Shown here one piece after another: positions 6,192-6,664 of a stretch of 6,664 nt of DNA. The translations under genes were made by a program, and so were the position numbers. The DNA comes from Methylobacter sp. (GTDB lineage: Bacteria > Pseudomonadota > Gammaproteobacteria > Methylococcales > Methylomonadaceae), in assembly GCA_003158415.1 (NCBI GenBank), contig PMJA01000162.1:6712-13375 (forward strand). The letters run 5' to 3'. The notes beneath the pieces are model-generated. The model saw only the letters and a list, made by a program, of their open reading frames with translations. It did not search any database and was not told the DNA's origin. Position 1 is the stretch's first letter. Each line of letters starts with the position of its first letter.

Positions 6192-6664
6192 ATGCGCGGA
6201 TTGTTGGACAGAATTAAAAAAGTGGTGATTTACGATGCCGATAAGGAGTTTTACGCCAAAGTATTTCCCGATTCCGTGGATAAAAAAGATTTGCTGCGCC
6301 TGCGTACCATGACTCACGCCGACTTGCCTACGGTGATGGCGATAGAACAAAAAAACTACCTGTTTCCGTGGGAAGAAGACATTTTTACCGACTGCTTTAA
6401 AGCTGGTTACAGTTGCTGGGTCTGTGAATTACAGGACAAAGTATTAGGCTATAGCCTGCTTTCAATCGCGGTGGGCGAGGCGCATATACTCAATATTTCC
6501 GTTGATCCCGCCGAGCAAAAACAAGGCATAGGTCGTAAAATGCTGGAACACCTGATTGAGGTCGCCAGGGGGCGGGCGGAAACGGTTTTTCTGGAAGTTC
6601 GACCCACCAATACGGCGGCGATTGCGCTTTATGAAGATATAGGCTTTAACGAAATAGGCATCAG
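6192..6664 (+). CDS. rimI: Ribosomal protein bS18 alanine N-acetyltransferase, N-terminally extended, 3' end outside window
   Basis: A GNAT-family enzyme that transfers acetyl from acetyl-CoA to the N-terminal alanine of ribosomal protein bS18. The 157 visible codons include the GNAT start MTHADLPTVMAIEQKNYLFP (40-59), strand ILNISVDPAEQ (99-109), the acetyl-CoA loop QKQGIGRKML (109-118), and LEVRPTNTAAIALYEDIGF (134-152). E135 and Y147 correspond by context and by their 12-residue spacing to the catalytic E103 and Y115 of the enterobacterial enzyme. Only the last few residues of the family appear to be missing. The N-terminus carries about 38 extra residues (from MRGLLDRIKKVVIYDADKEF onward) compared with E. 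coli RimI. Start choice: ATG 6192 has AAGG at 6182-6185 six bases upstream; ATG 6189 overlaps the udg stop but is too close to it. M40 has no ribosome binding site. Coupled to udg, probably in one operon with leuA. Confidence 0.9.
   Translation, partial: MRGLLDRIKKVVIYDADKEFYAKVFPDSVDKKDLLRLRTMTHADLPTVMAIEQKNYLFPWEEDIFTDCFKAGYSCWVCELQDKVLGYSLLSIAVGEAHILNISVDPAEQKQGIGRKMLEHLIEVARGRAETVFLEVRPTNTAAIALYEDIGFNEIGI

Overview
The window looks like chromosomal housekeeping DNA of a gammaproteobacterium with moderate GC content. The protein set suggests this: a YceK/YidQ-type lipoprotein, an MltD-like lytic transglycosylase, a small type II PssA, a LeuA aligned residue for residue with the enterobacterial enzyme at its metal ligands, a family 4 uracil-DNA glycosylase and RimI. 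The gene vicinity pssA-leuA and the style of the proteins recall methanotrophs of the Methylococcales, but that is an impression and not a demonstrated assignment. Nothing in the window looks like an insertion sequence, phage, CRISPR array, tRNA or rRNA.

Layout. At 1-236 (minus) lies the 5' part of a small lipoprotein gene, divergent from a DUF1993 gene (396-902, plus). Next comes a long periplasmic lytic transglycosylase gene (1003-2670) with a large non-catalytic N-terminal region and no C-terminal LysM domain. The 303-base gap behind it holds a minus-strand remnant that looks like the N-terminal half of a BrnA/CopG-type antitoxin, cut off at the end of the transglycosylase gene, followed by the pssA promoter. 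pssA (2974-3714) makes phosphatidylserine. A 241-base gap with leader-like features precedes leuA (3956-5500, first committed step of leucine synthesis). leuA is followed after two bases by a TTG-started uracil-DNA glycosylase gene (5503-6189), which in turn abuts rimI (6192 to the window end, incomplete). leuA, udg and rimI are packed as a likely operon.

The main non-coding signals are: a perfect 9-bp inverted repeat between the pssA -10 box and its start codon whose second arm contains part of the Shine-Dalgarno; a smaller hairpin that covers the leuA Shine-Dalgarno; and, upstream of leuA, a good sigma-70-like promoter with a 16-base palindrome filling its spacer, followed by a leader with a short ORF rich in mixed leucine codons and two mutually exclusive stems. 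These are read directly from the sequence, but their regulatory meaning is inference. No clearly novel multi-gene system was found. The leuA leader and the pssA 5' hairpin are the most worthwhile leads.
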